From JAPPHA01 sp965220985 (lineage in GTDB: Bacteria; Pseudomonadota; Alphaproteobacteria; Rhodobacterales; Rhodobacteraceae): a stretch of 64,000 bases of DNA. The notes beneath the pieces are model-generated. The model was given only the letters and a program-made list of their open reading frames with translations. It did not search any database and had not been told where the DNA came from. The translations under genes were made by a program, and so were the position numbers. The first letter of the stretch is position 1. Each line of letters opens with the position of its first letter. The stretch lies in the NCBI GenBank assembly GCA_965220985.1, contig OZ244854.1, positions 496,001 to 560,000 of the forward strand, in the 5' to 3' direction. Shown here in pieces: positions 53,654 through 62,856 of the stretch.

Positions 53654-54405
53654 TGGCCCGACGCCCGGGTTTCGTTCCAGTCGCCAAGGCTGAACTGCCA
53701 CAATGTGATTGCCGCCACCGCTGCGGTGTCGGCACGCAGAAGCCTCGGCCCGAGACTGACGGGAACGCTTTGAGACATGCGTTCGATTCTCGTCGTTTCC
53801 GACTTGGTGAATCCGCCAACCGGACCGATCAGTATCGCCCACTTTCCGGCATGGTACCGCCTCAGATCCGCTACCTTCATGCCCGCCCTTGCTTCGTCAC
53901 AGAACAGCAGCTGTCGATCAGCCGGCCAAGCGTCGAGAATCGAATCCAGCGACTGCAACTCGGCGACGACGGGCACATGGTTCTCGCCACACTGCTGGGC
54001 CGCCTCGATCGCGTGCGTTCGCAGCCGCGGCCCCGAAACCCGGCTGGCATTCGTCAGTTTCGTTCGGACAGGGAAAATCCTCCGCACGCCAAGCTCGGTC
54101 GCCTTTTCGACGACATAGTCCGTCCTGGACTTCTTCAGCGGCGCGAACACGAGCCACAGATCTGGTGGTGTTCGCTGTGGCGCCGTTCGCGTTTGACATT
54201 CCAGCGAAATCCCTTTTTTGCCTTCCCGGGCAATTGTCGCGCTCCAGCAGCCGTCCACTCCGTTGAACACCTCGATCAAGTCGCCAGGTTGGCATCGCAT
54301 GACCGAATTGAGGTAGTGTGCCTGCGGCGGTTTGAGGGTGACACGCGCGCTTGATCCAAGTGGCCCATCGACAAACAAGCGGATTTTGGCAGTTCGATCT
54401 GACAT
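53650..54405 (-). CDS. rsmE: 16S rRNA (uracil1498-N3)-methyltransferase
   Basis: This 251-residue SPOUT methyltransferase has HYLNSVMRCQPGDLIEVFNG, the conserved KKSRTDYVVEKATELGV, and the knot region AILIGPVGGFTKSE with SLGPRLLRADTA. It methylates U1498 of 16S rRNA. I chose the ATG at 54405, 12 bases from the divergent ubiA start. It is coupled to the downstream membrane-protein gene. Confidence 0.95.
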   Translation of the reverse strand: MSDRTAKIRLFVDGPLGSSARVTLKPPQAHYLNSVMRCQPGDLIEVFNGVDGCWSATIAREGKKGISLECQTRTAPQRTPPDLWLVFAPLKKSRTDYVVEKATELGVRRIFPVRTKLTNASRVSGPRLRTHAIEAAQQCGENHVPVVAELQSLDSILDAWPADRQLLFCDEARAGMKVADLRRYHAGKWAILIGPVGGFTKSETTRIERMSQSVPVSLGPRLLRADTAAVAAITLWQFSLGDWNETRASGQ

Positions 54406-54417
54406 GAGACAAACACT

Positions 54418-55395
54418 ATGACGGAACAGCCGAATTCTCCAGATGCACATCGCAACGAAGCGATACCGGATGCGGTCGCGGGAAACTGGGTTGACCGATT
54501 TGCCCCTGCGCGAACGCGTCCCTTCCTCAGGCTGTCGCGAGCCGATCGCCCGATCGGCACATGGCTGCTGTTGATTCCGTGCTGGTGGGGGCTTCTGCTG
54601 GCCATCATGTCAGACCCGGAAACGGGAGGCTGGTCTGATGTCGTTCTCGCCTTGGCATTCGCTGCCGGTGCGTTTCTGATGCGCGGGGCCGGCTGCACCT
54701 GGAACGACATGACCGACCGCCATCTCGATGCGCAGGTTGCACGAACGCGCACGCGCCCGATACCGTCCGGCCAGGTGACGCTGCGCGCAGCCGCCGTGTG
54801 GATGACGATCCAGGCAATCGCGGCTGCGCTGCTGCTGTTCGTCTTCAATCCCTTTGCGATCGCGCTTGCCGTTCTTGCTTTGGTTCCGGCTGCCTTCTAT
54901 CCGTTCGCGAAACGGTTGACATGGTGGCCGCAATTGTTTCTTGGGATCGCGTTCAATTGGGGCGCACTTCTGGGGTGGGCCGCTCACACTGGCAGCCTCG
55001 CCCTGCCGCCGATCCTGCTCTATGTTTCAGGGATATTCTGGACACTGTTCTATGACACCATCTACGCTCACCAGGACCGCGAGGACGACGATCCGGCCGG
55101 CAACCGCTCGACCGCCTTGCTGTTCGGCACCGGAACCAAGGCATGGTTGTCCGCATTCGCGGTGCTGGCAACCGCGATGATGGCGCTCGCCACGGCAGCC
55201 GCGATCACGCCTGGCGCTGATCGATCGGTCCAGATCCTTGCCGCAGTCGGTGTCATCGGATTCGCCATGCATCTCGCGAACCAGTTGCGTGTCCTGGACA
55301 TCGACGATACCGATGGCTGCCTCGCCCTGTTTCGTTCAAACCGCAACGCGGGATTGATCCCGGCCGCCTTGTTTCTCCTGGCCGTCACTGTATGA
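54418..55395 (+). CDS. ubiA: 4-hydroxybenzoate polyprenyltransferase
   Basis: This 325-residue membrane prenyltransferase has the two Asp-rich motifs: NDMTDRHLDAQVARTRTRP (first) and YDTIYAHQDREDD (second). Its start region has LSRADRPIGTWLLLIPCWWG. It attaches the polyprenyl chain to 4-hydroxybenzoate in ubiquinone synthesis. It is divergent from rsmE with only 12 bases between start codons. Confidence 0.95.
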   Translation: MTEQPNSPDAHRNEAIPDAVAGNWVDRFAPARTRPFLRLSRADRPIGTWLLLIPCWWGLLLAIMSDPETGGWSDVVLALAFAAGAFLMRGAGCTWNDMTDRHLDAQVARTRTRPIPSGQVTLRAAAVWMTIQAIAAALLLFVFNPFAIALAVLALVPAAFYPFAKRLTWWPQLFLGIAFNWGALLGWAAHTGSLALPPILLYVSGIFWTLFYDTIYAHQDREDDDPAGNRSTALLFGTGTKAWLSAFAVLATAMMALATAAAITPGADRSVQILAAVGVIGFAMHLANQLRVLDIDDTDGCLALFRSNRNAGLIPAALFLLAVTV

Positions 55396-55524
55396 GCAGA
55401 TGACCTCGCCACGCACCCAACTCGCGCCAATTGGACCGCCTCGAAAGCTGGAGCACGGGCAGTCAACTGTTCGCGACTTCGGACGGTTGAATTCCGTTTC
55501 CAGATCAGCCAACAAATCGTCCTG

Positions 55525-57423
55525 ATGCCAACACGAATTCAGTTCCCTCGAATCAGATTCGATGCCTTGCCGGTCATGATCTTTGCCGGCGTCCTCGTGG
55601 CATCGGTGGCCGTTGCCACGATTTCGGTCGACCGCATCGAAAATCGAACCGTTGAATCCCTCGAGCCGATCTTGATCGCATCAGGCGAGTCTTGGGCCAG
55701 CATCGTCCCTGACGGCGTACTGATTCGAATCACGGGAGAAGCGCCCGACGAAGCGGCGAGCCAGCGACTTGCTGCCTTGATCGGCAACGTGGTTTCACCG
55801 GAGAGAATCGTCAACGACAGCACGTTCAAGCCACGCGACGCGCAGAGCGAGCTGGAAGCGTCGACCTTCATCGTCTCTGCCTTGCGAGATGGCGACAGGG
55901 TTTCGCTCGGCGGCCTGGTCGGAACTGATGACCACCGGCAGATCATTCACGACGCGGTACGGGCGTCGGTCACGGACGCGACGATCAACGACCTCATGAT
56001 CGATGTCGGCGAACCGGCGTTTGTCTATTCCTCTGAAGCGTTGCAGTTCGGTTTGGCCAGTCTCGCGTTGCTTCCAGGGTCCTCGGTCACGATCGAGGCC
56101 GATCGCGTCACGATCACGGCGGCCCTCCCGTCCGAAGACGAACTCGCCAAAGTGAAGGGGTTGCTCAGCGGTCGCATTCCCGATGGGGTGCAGACGACTC
56201 TGAACCTGCGAGCGCCGGTGACGTCGGCGCCCGTTTTCGAGTTCCGCGCCACCCGGAGCGACGAGAACATGACCGTGGCGCGCTGCACCGCCGCCTCAAC
56301 CGACGATGCCCGCCGAATCCTCTCCGCCATCGAACGCATCGAGGCAATGGACGCGTCGGGATGCCAGATTGCGCTGGGCTCGCCTCATCCTGAATGGGCG
56401 GACGTTGTCATCGCTTCAGTCGAGGCCATGACCGCGCACGAAGCGCAACTGCTCAGAATTTCCAATGCCGACATCCTGTTCGTGATCGACGAAGACTCCA
56501 GCCGCGAAGAGGATGTCAAGGCAGCTCTGCAGGACTCGCTTCCCGATCTCTTTTCGTTGCGGATCGTTCACTCGCTCGTAGATGACGCGAACATGGCGGA
56601 AGGCGACACGGTACCCGGCCATGTTCAAGTGACTCTGAATGAAGACAGGACCGTTGTCCTTGAAGGGGCCATTCATGACGACAGGTCGTCCGAAATGATT
56701 CGAACATATGCCGAGATCCTGTTCGGGAAAGGCAACGTCGAGAACCGCATCGGTGTGGATGGCCAGTTGCCCGGCGGGTGGCCGGTGGCGGTGTTTTCCG
56801 GGCTTGAAGCCCTCGAACTGCTGCAATCCGGGACGCTGGAGGTCACCGAAGACGGCATTTCAGTCTCGGGGACCGGATTGCAGGAGGATGCGTCCACCCA
56901 AGTGGCGCGCATGCTCGCGACCCAGGCGCGCGACTGGGGAGAACACCTGGTCTCGGTCACCTACACTGAAGTCGTTGAAGAGGAAGACCCGAAACTCGAT
57001 CTGCAGGAATCCAAGGAGTGCGAAGATCGAATCTCGAGCATACTTGCAAAGGACCAGATCGTCTTCTCGCCTGGCAAGACCAACATCGAGCCTGAGAGCG
57101 CGAAAGTGATTGATGCAATCGCCGAGGTTCTGGCCGAATGCCCGGGCGTTTCGTTTGAAGTCGAAGGTCACACGGACAGTTCGGGGAACAGCGAGACCAA
57201 CAGAAACCTCAGCCTCCTGCGAGCCGAGTTCGTCATCGGTGCACTGATCGAGCGCGGCATCATCACGTCGGGACTGTCGGCGAAGGGTTACGGCGAGGAG
57301 TTTCCGATTGCGAGCAACTCGACTGCCGAAGGAAAAAGGAAGAATCGACGAATCGCCTTTCGGTTGCTGACGCAAGCCGATGGCGAAATCGAAGAAGCTC
57401 CCGGGACGGAACAGGATGAATAA
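55525..57423 (+). CDS. OmpA-family protein with N-terminal membrane anchor
   Basis: This 632-residue protein has a membrane segment at about 14-35 (LPVMIFAGVLVASVAVATIS), a long region of alternating alpha/beta repeats resembling BON domains (for example VLIRITGEAPDEAASQRL), and a C-terminal OmpA domain. That domain has FEVEGHTDSSGNSETNRNLS, LSAKGYGEEFPIASN and KRKNRRIAFRL, which bind peptidoglycan through Asp and Arg. It probably links the inner membrane or periplasm to the cell wall. Its gene overlaps the next one (ATGAATAA), a conserved pair in Rhodobacterales. Confidence 0.9.
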   Translation: MPTRIQFPRIRFDALPVMIFAGVLVASVAVATISVDRIENRTVESLEPILIASGESWASIVPDGVLIRITGEAPDEAASQRLAALIGNVVSPERIVNDSTFKPRDAQSELEASTFIVSALRDGDRVSLGGLVGTDDHRQIIHDAVRASVTDATINDLMIDVGEPAFVYSSEALQFGLASLALLPGSSVTIEADRVTITAALPSEDELAKVKGLLSGRIPDGVQTTLNLRAPVTSAPVFEFRATRSDENMTVARCTAASTDDARRILSAIERIEAMDASGCQIALGSPHPEWADVVIASVEAMTAHEAQLLRISNADILFVIDEDSSREEDVKAALQDSLPDLFSLRIVHSLVDDANMAEGDTVPGHVQVTLNEDRTVVLEGAIHDDRSSEMIRTYAEILFGKGNVENRIGVDGQLPGGWPVAVFSGLEALELLQSGTLEVTEDGISVSGTGLQEDASTQVARMLATQARDWGEHLVSVTYTEVVEEEDPKLDLQESKECEDRISSILAKDQIVFSPGKTNIEPESAKVIDAIAEVLAECPGVSFEVEGHTDSSGNSETNRNLSLLRAEFVIGALIERGIITSGLSAKGYGEEFPIASNSTAEGKRKNRRIAFRLLTQADGEIEEAPGTEQDE

Positions 57424-57826
57424 CGGACGAATTGTCGCTCTTGCCTGCGTGCTTGCCGCCGCCCTCGTCATTGCCCTCGTGGCATTTGTCCCGATTCGGC
57501 CGATGTCGAGTCTGGTGCTCGTCATCGCGCTGTCGACCCTGATCTACCTGACCTTCGCGATCGGCTGGACCGCGCACTGGCTGTACGCGAAATACATCTG
57601 GTCGCGCGACGGGGAATCGATCGAGAGGGAACTGGAAAAGCGGGTTTACGAAGCCGAAACGGAAAAGGACGCCGCAGTTCACAAGCTGCATGAGGTGGAG
57701 GATGCCTTTGAGAGCTACGCGCGGCAGGCCGAAGCCGATCATGCGGCGACCCTCGATGAGCTTGGAAGAGCGCGCAGGGAAGCGGAATACTATCGCCAGC
57801 AGCAGCTCGGGCACCCGGGTTCGTGA
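57416..57826 (+). CDS. small inner-membrane protein with coiled coil, OmpA partner
   Basis: This 136-residue protein has two hydrophobic segments (LACVLAAALVIALVAFVP and LVLVIALSTLIYLTFAIG) and a long coiled coil from about residue 70 (ESIERELEKRVYEAETEKDAAVHK). The ATG at 57416 overlaps the stop codon of the OmpA-like gene, so the two proteins probably form a complex. Function unknown. Confidence 0.78.
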   Translation: MNNGRIVALACVLAAALVIALVAFVPIRPMSSLVLVIALSTLIYLTFAIGWTAHWLYAKYIWSRDGESIERELEKRVYEAETEKDAAVHKLHEVEDAFESYARQAEADHAATLDELGRARREAEYYRQQQLGHPGS

Positions 57827-57925
57827 TCACCCACACCCGCTGACCCGGGACGGCTGACCCTGATCACGCTCGCCATGCCGGCTGGCCATTCCTTGCCAAT
57901 CTGACGTCGTGCTGCAACTGACCGA

Positions 57926-58381
57926 TCAACTCCGGGGCGACCAGCGATCGAGCGCCTCTTCGTCGTCCTCGCGCGCTGCAACCCAGTCGGTGCCCGACGC
58001 AGTGTGTTCCCTTTTCCAGAACGGCGCTCTGGATTTCAGATAGTCCATAAGGAATTCAGCCGCTTCGAACGCATCGCGGCGATGAGCGGAGGCTGTCGCG
58101 ACCATCATGATCCGTTCACCCGGCAACATCCGTCCGTATCTGTGGATGATCAGACTGGCGTTCAGCGACCACCTCGATACGGCGTCACGCTCGATTGCGC
58201 CGAGCGCCTTTTCGGTCATTCCCGGATAGTGCTCGAGCTCCAGTGCCTGGAGCGATCCGTCGTCGCGGTTGCGCACGATGCCGACAAAGGTCACCAGAGC
58301 GCCAACATCGTCGCGACCACCGATCAAGGCATCGGTTTCGGCCGAGACGTCGAAATCCTCTGTCTGCAACTTGACGGTCAT
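57926..58381 (-). CDS. moaE: molybdopterin synthase catalytic subunit
   Basis: This 151-residue protein has GALVTFVGIVRNRDDG, ALELEHYPGMTEKAL, IIHRYGRMLPGERIM and the conserved catalytic region LKSRAPFWKREHT. It transfers sulfur from MoaD thiocarboxylate to cyclic pyranopterin phosphate. moaD lies 117 bases upstream on the same strand. The ATG is at 58381. Confidence 0.95.
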   Translation of the reverse strand: MTVKLQTEDFDVSAETDALIGGRDDVGALVTFVGIVRNRDDGSLQALELEHYPGMTEKALGAIERDAVSRWSLNASLIIHRYGRMLPGERIMMVATASAHRRDAFEAAEFLMDYLKSRAPFWKREHTASGTDWVAAREDDEEALDRWSPRS

Positions 58382-58498
58382 GGCTCATGACTCCCGTCGT
58401 GGCTACCTTCTGCCAAGTCTCGCCAAACCCTCTAGGCGGCAAGAAACTCGCAGCTCATCCTTGCGGGTCGGCAACGGAAAAGAACTCCGCTTGAGCGA

Positions 58499-58768
58499 TC
58501 ATCCACCGGTCATCGGGGGGAAGAACGCCAGTTCCTCGACGTTGTCCAGCCGATGGCCGAATTCCGCAAGTTCCTGGTCGACCGCCACCCTGACGGCTTC
58601 GAGATCAGAGAATGCCAGAGCGTAACGATCTTCTCTCAAGACCAGCTCACCGATCAATTCATCGACCGTCCGCGCATCGGTCTCGACCGTCTCGGATGGC
58701 ATCCCGATCCTCTCGCGCACCCACGCAAAGTACATGACGCGAATCCGTTTCTTCGCGGGTGCCGTCAT
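58499..58768 (-). CDS. moaD: molybdopterin synthase sulfur-carrier subunit
   Basis: This 89-residue ubiquitin-fold protein ends in the essential Gly-Gly (FFPPMTGG), which carries the thiocarboxylate. The start region is IRVMYFAWVRERIGMPSE. Two adjacent ATGs, 58771 and 58768, overlap the pgsA stop codon; AGAAGG lies just upstream, so I chose the second. It acts with MoaE encoded downstream. Confidence 0.93.
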   Translation of the reverse strand: MTAPAKKRIRVMYFAWVRERIGMPSETVETDARTVDELIGELVLREDRYALAFSDLEAVRVAVDQELAEFGHRLDNVEELAFFPPMTGG

Positions 58769-59382
58769 CATCCTTCTCCCGGTTGTCGCGAGAGCGCCTT
58801 GACGAGATACCCCCAACCGGTGGTCAACGTCATGATCGCAGCGATCCAGAGCAGCCCAAGCGCCGCGGACCAAACGATCGGGGTTCCGGTTGCAATCACT
58901 CCGGCGCCTCCGTCAATTGAATCCGGATCGGGGACGAGGCTCATCCCTGTCGAGAGGAACAGGCCGGCGATCGCCACCATCTGAACGGTCGTTTTCCACC
59001 GGGCGGTACCGGTGACCGCGAGGACGCGCGATTGGCCGCCCATGTGTTCGCGCAATCCGGAGACGAGGATCTCGCGAAAAATGATCGCGACCGCAGGAAT
59101 GGTGATCCATGGGCTCAGGTCCGCGAGCGCCACCAAAACCAGCAGCGCGATGACCACCATTGCCTTGTCCGCCACCGGATCCAGCATCTTCCCAAACTGA
59201 CTCTCCTGCTTCCAGAGCCGCGCCAGATAGCCATCCAGATAGTCGGTCGCCGCCGCGAGAATAAAAACCACCAGCGCGACAAAATCGGCAAGCGGACGCG
59301 GCGCGATCAGAAACACGATCGCGATGACGGGGGTGACCGCCAGCCGGCATGCGGTGAGCGTGTTGGGGATGTTCAAGCTCAT
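58768..59382 (-). CDS. pgsA: CDP-diacylglycerol-glycerol-3-phosphate 3-phosphatidyltransferase
   Basis: This 204-residue membrane protein carries the CDP-alcohol transferase motif DYLDGYLARLWKQESQFG followed by KMLDPVADK, with the conserved Asp residues. It makes phosphatidylglycerophosphate. It begins NIPNTLTACRL, as in the family. It lies between uvrC and moaD on the same strand, the usual order in this group. Confidence 0.95.
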   Translation of the reverse strand: MSLNIPNTLTACRLAVTPVIAIVFLIAPRPLADFVALVVFILAAATDYLDGYLARLWKQESQFGKMLDPVADKAMVVIALLVLVALADLSPWITIPAVAIIFREILVSGLREHMGGQSRVLAVTGTARWKTTVQMVAIAGLFLSTGMSLVPDPDSIDGGAGVIATGTPIVWSAALGLLWIAAIMTLTTGWGYLVKALSRQPGEG

Positions 59383-59448
59383 GGGTTCAGTGCCACTCTT
59401 TTCCTTGCCGGAGTCCGACCAAGTGTTCGCAATTTTGTAGCGAAACGA

Positions 59449-61377
59449 TCATCCATTGTCATGGAAGAAGTCGTGAATGGTCGCCGCGAGAGCGTCGGAT
59501 ATTCCCTCGACAACCTTGAGATCCTGCAAACCGGCGCGGCTGACGGCCTTCGCGGAGCCAAAATGCAGCAGCAACGCCCGCTTTCTGGCCGGCCCCACCC
59601 CAGGGATTTCATCGATCGGCGTCGCGCCGATCGCCCGCGAACGCTTCTGGCGATGGCTGCCGATGGCAAATCTGTGCGCTTCGTCACGCAGGCGCTGGAT
59701 CAGATAGAGGACTTTTTCGTTGCGTTGCAAAACGAGCGGAGGCCGGTCGTGCCGGTGCAACTCTTCGTTCCCGGCATTGCGGTCCGGTCCCTTGGAGACG
59801 CCGAGGAGCGGAAGGTCGTCGACCCCGAACTCGATCATCACCTCGCGAGCCGCGGAAACATGCCCGGCGCCACCGTCGATGATGACCAGATCCGGCCAGT
59901 TGCCGGTCTCGCGCTCGGGATCCTCGTCCACAAGACGCTTGAACCGTCGGCCAAGCATCTCGCGCATCATCGCGAAGTCGTCGCCAGGGGTCAGGCTGTC
60001 GGATCGAATGTTGAACTTTCGATAGTCGGATTTCAGGAAGCCCTCGGTCGAGGCGACGATCATCGCGCCGATCGCGTTCGAACCCTGCAAATGGGAATTG
60101 TCGTAGACCTCGATCCGTGACGGAGGGGCGGACAGTTCCAAGAGTTCGGCCATCCTTGCCATCAACGACGCCTGCGCGGCGTGCTCCGCGAGCCGGCTCG
60201 TCAGGGCTTCGCGCGCGTTTCTCATCGCGTTGGTGACCAGTTCGAGTTTCTCGCCGCGTCGAGGCACTGCCAGCCTCACCCGACGACCTGCGCGCTCGCT
60301 CAGCACGGCCTCGACGAGATCGGCGTTCTCGACCTCGTGCGACAGCAGAAGCAGGCGAGGCACGGGCTTGTTGCTGTAGAACTGGGCGACAAAGGCTTCG
60401 AGCGCTTCGGCTTCCTCCGCCCCCGAGCCCATCTTGGGAAAATAGGCCCGATTGCCCCAGTTCTGGTTGATCCTGATGAAAAAGACCTGAACGCATGCCT
60501 GCCCGGCCTCGCGATAGAGGGAAATGACATCGGCCTCGCGCACCGTGTGCGGATTGACGCTTTGCGACTGCTGAAGCTGGCTGAGCGCCTCGATGCGATC
60601 CCTGAGCGCTGCCGCCCGCTCGAACTCGAGGCACTCGCTTGCGGCGGCCATCTTGTTCGCGAGCGACTTCTGGACCGCATGACTCTTGCCGGTCAGGAAC
60701 TTCCTCGCGTCCGCAACCTGCTGTCCGTACTGCGCCTCCGTGACGCGGCCAACGCACGGCGCCGAACAGCGCGCGATCTGGTACTGCAGGCACGGGCGGG
60801 TGCGTGATGCGAACATGCTGTCGGAACAGTTGCGAATGAGAAACGCCTTCTCAAGCTGGTTCAGCGTTCGGTTGACGGCGCCGGCCGATGCAAACGGTCC
60901 GAAATGATCGTCCTTGTCGGATCGCTTGCCGCGGTGCTTGGCGATTCTGGGGAACGGGTGTGACGTGGTGATGACGATCCCGGGGAAACTCTTGTCGTCC
61001 CGCAGCAGCACGTTGAACCGCGGCTTGAGCTGCTTGATCAGATTCTGTTCGAGCAGGAGCGCTTCGGTTTCCGTCCTGGTCGTCAGGAACATCATCGAGG
61101 CGGTCAAGGACACCATCCGGTCAATACGCGGACCCAGCCCGGTCGATTTGGTGTATGACGCGACTCGCTTCTTCAGATTGCGTGCCTTGCCCACGTAGAG
61201 AACCGCTCCAGCGGCATCCAGCATGCGGTAAACGCCGGGACTTCCGTCAAGCGACTTCAGGTAGCCCGCGATGACCTCGTGACCCGGGCGGTCAATGTCA
61301 TCGGCCGAATCTTCAGTGGCATCACTGGCCTTATGCAATGCGATTTCGGCACCAGCGTCCTGCGCCTGGACAGTCAT
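59449..61377 (-). CDS. uvrC: UvrABC excinuclease subunit C
   Basis: This 642-residue protein has the GIY-YIG nuclease domain (SPGVYRMLDAAGAVLYVGKA), a Cys-rich stretch (CLQYQIARCSAPCVG), the UvrB-binding UVR motif, the RNase H-like nuclease (IEVYDNSHLQGSNAIGAMIV), and a C-terminal HhH region (IPGVGPARKRALLLHFGSAKA). It makes the two incisions in nucleotide excision repair. I chose the ATG at 61377; a GTG at 61383 is in frame. The sequence upstream carries DnaA-box-like repeats. Confidence 0.96.
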   Translation of the reverse strand: MTVQAQDAGAEIALHKASDATEDSADDIDRPGHEVIAGYLKSLDGSPGVYRMLDAAGAVLYVGKARNLKKRVASYTKSTGLGPRIDRMVSLTASMMFLTTRTETEALLLEQNLIKQLKPRFNVLLRDDKSFPGIVITTSHPFPRIAKHRGKRSDKDDHFGPFASAGAVNRTLNQLEKAFLIRNCSDSMFASRTRPCLQYQIARCSAPCVGRVTEAQYGQQVADARKFLTGKSHAVQKSLANKMAAASECLEFERAAALRDRIEALSQLQQSQSVNPHTVREADVISLYREAGQACVQVFFIRINQNWGNRAYFPKMGSGAEEAEALEAFVAQFYSNKPVPRLLLLSHEVENADLVEAVLSERAGRRVRLAVPRRGEKLELVTNAMRNAREALTSRLAEHAAQASLMARMAELLELSAPPSRIEVYDNSHLQGSNAIGAMIVASTEGFLKSDYRKFNIRSDSLTPGDDFAMMREMLGRRFKRLVDEDPERETGNWPDLVIIDGGAGHVSAAREVMIEFGVDDLPLLGVSKGPDRNAGNEELHRHDRPPLVLQRNEKVLYLIQRLRDEAHRFAIGSHRQKRSRAIGATPIDEIPGVGPARKRALLLHFGSAKAVSRAGLQDLKVVEGISDALAATIHDFFHDNG

Positions 61378-61702
61378 GGTCACGAGATCCGAAATTCTTG
61401 ACAGGACAGGAAAATCGTCGTGCCGACCCGGGCCAAGCCCGTTGGAATCGGCCTGTGGATAACTCTATGGATAACTCTTTGGAATGTGCAGAAAAATGTG
61501 TGGATTTCTTCAACTGGACTGTTGCCCAAAAAATATGCAAGAAAATGCAAGTTGTTGTTTTTAAGTGTTTTTACGTGATTTTGCGAGTCAAGACGGCAAT
61601 CATGGACACAAATTGGCACGATGGCAGGCCGTTTGAAGTCTACCGGTGGAAAAATCTTTGTGCTCATCGGGACTTGGCACCATTTGACGCAATCTGGCGA
61701 CA
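61378..61702. other. AT-rich intergenic region upstream of uvrC
   Basis: These 325 bases separate the short-chain dehydrogenase gene from uvrC, both on the minus strand, and must contain the uvrC promoter. The stretch 61480-61600 is clearly AT-rich compared with its surroundings, with several runs of A and T. No protein or RNA gene is convincing. Confidence 0.5.
61453..61507. promoter_or_regulatory. DnaA-box-like 12-bp tandem repeats
   Basis: CTGTGGATAACT (61453-61464) and CTATGGATAACT (61465-61476) are consecutive 12-bp repeats, followed by a third, weaker copy CTTTGGAATGTG (61477-61488). The first contains TGTGGATAA, a perfect match to the DnaA box TTATCCACA on the other strand. A further TGTGGATTT is at 61499-61507. 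They lie 75-130 bases upstream of uvrC next to AT-rich DNA. Confidence 0.55.
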
Positions 61703-62491
61703 TCATGAACGTCCTGCGAGAAAATCCGGTGTTTCCCAAGCGAGGTGCTGTCCACCGTCCGGACAGACGAGCTGGCCCGTAACTGACGGAGAATCCAGCA
61801 AGAAATTCATCGCCGTGACAACCTCGTCTGCCGAGGCCCCTCGCTGAAGCGGTGTCGAGAGGCGCTGCTTGCGAAAGTGCCGCTCCGATTGCCGTTGTGC
61901 GCGAATGGTCGAACCAGGACCGATTGCATTGACGCGGATGTCGGGAGCCAGCGCCCGCGCGCCGATCAGGGTCAGATTCCACAGTCCCATCTTGGCAAGC
62001 GTGTAGGTGGTGAATTCCGGCGTGGGCTTGAGAACGCGCTGATCGACGATGTTGATGATCGAAGCGGCAGGCATCAACTCGCCAACCTCGTCCTTGACGG
62101 CATTCGGGACCTGGCGGGCAAACTCCTGCATCAGCACGAAGGGCGCCCGCAGATTGGACATGATGTGCCGGTCCCAGCTCGTTTGCGTGGCGGACAACAG
62201 GTTGTCGCGTTCGAAAATCGAGGCGTTGTTGATGAGCACGTCGAGCGGCTGGCCCAAGCCGTCCACAGCCCTTCCAACGAGATCACCACATGCGGCCTCG
62301 TCGAGAAGGTCTGCGTCGAGGAAAACGGCTCGGCCGCCGGCATCCTCGATGGTCTTCACCGTATCGGTGGCGGCGTCGGCACTCGAGCGGAAGTGTACCG
62401 CAACGGCGGCGCCCCGACGAGCAAGAGCAAGAGCCATGGCCTTTCCGAGGCGTTGGGCTCCTCCTGTCACAAGAGCAGCGCTCACTGTCAT
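61703..62491 (-). CDS. short-chain dehydrogenase/reductase (pteridine reductase-like)
   Basis: This 262-residue SDR has the NADP-binding ALVTGGAQRLGKAMAL, NNAS in DVLINNASIFE, and a catalytic YTLAKMGLWN segment with Tyr and Lys. The catalytic Ser is less clear (INIVDQRVLKP). The GGAQRLG loop, in which Arg precedes the last Gly, is typical of pteridine reductases and FolM-like SDRs. I chose the ATG at 62491. The small zinc-ribbon protein gene lies 22 bases upstream, so they probably share a transcript. Confidence 0.87.
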   Translation of the reverse strand: MTVSAALVTGGAQRLGKAMALALARRGAAVAVHFRSSADAATDTVKTIEDAGGRAVFLDADLLDEAACGDLVGRAVDGLGQPLDVLINNASIFERDNLLSATQTSWDRHIMSNLRAPFVLMQEFARQVPNAVKDEVGELMPAASIINIVDQRVLKPTPEFTTYTLAKMGLWNLTLIGARALAPDIRVNAIGPGSTIRAQRQSERHFRKQRLSTPLQRGASADEVVTAMNFLLDSPSVTGQLVCPDGGQHLAWETPDFLAGRS

Positions 62492-62513
62492 CGGCAAGCG
62501 CCCGATATGGGCC

Positions 62514-62699
62514 TCAAGACTTCTTGGACTGGCACGGGCACTGGTCCTTGCCAAACAGGAAAGTCCCGCATTCCGGGCATCTGACTGCCTCGACTCGTTT
62601 TCGGCGTTTGCCGGTCTCCCACGGTTTCGGGATCCGGATGCGACCTAGCATGACCAGAATGGCGAGACCGATCAGGAAGAATGTGGCGACTTTGACCAT
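62514..62699 (-). CDS. small membrane protein with zinc ribbon, unknown
   Basis: This 61-residue protein has one N-terminal membrane segment (VATFFLIGLAILVML) and a C-terminal zinc-ribbon-like CPECG-x8-CPC motif. Rhodobacterales commonly encode such a small protein next to this SDR. I chose the ATG at 62699, which has TGGAGA about four bases upstream; 62714 is also in frame. Function unknown. Confidence 0.72.
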   Translation of the reverse strand: MVKVATFFLIGLAILVMLGRIRIPKPWETGKRRKRVEAVRCPECGTFLFGKDQCPCQSKKS

Positions 62700-62856
62700 G
62701 CGTCTCCATAACATGGTTCGTCGGGTTGCAGTAGCACTTCCCTGCCCTCGAATTGGAGTCGAGCACGAGTCCAGCCAAAGTCAATCTGAGTTGATGAACG
62801 ATAATGGTTTTGATGTGATGTTTGGCAATAGAGCAGCAAGTAGCCTACCGGTTCAC

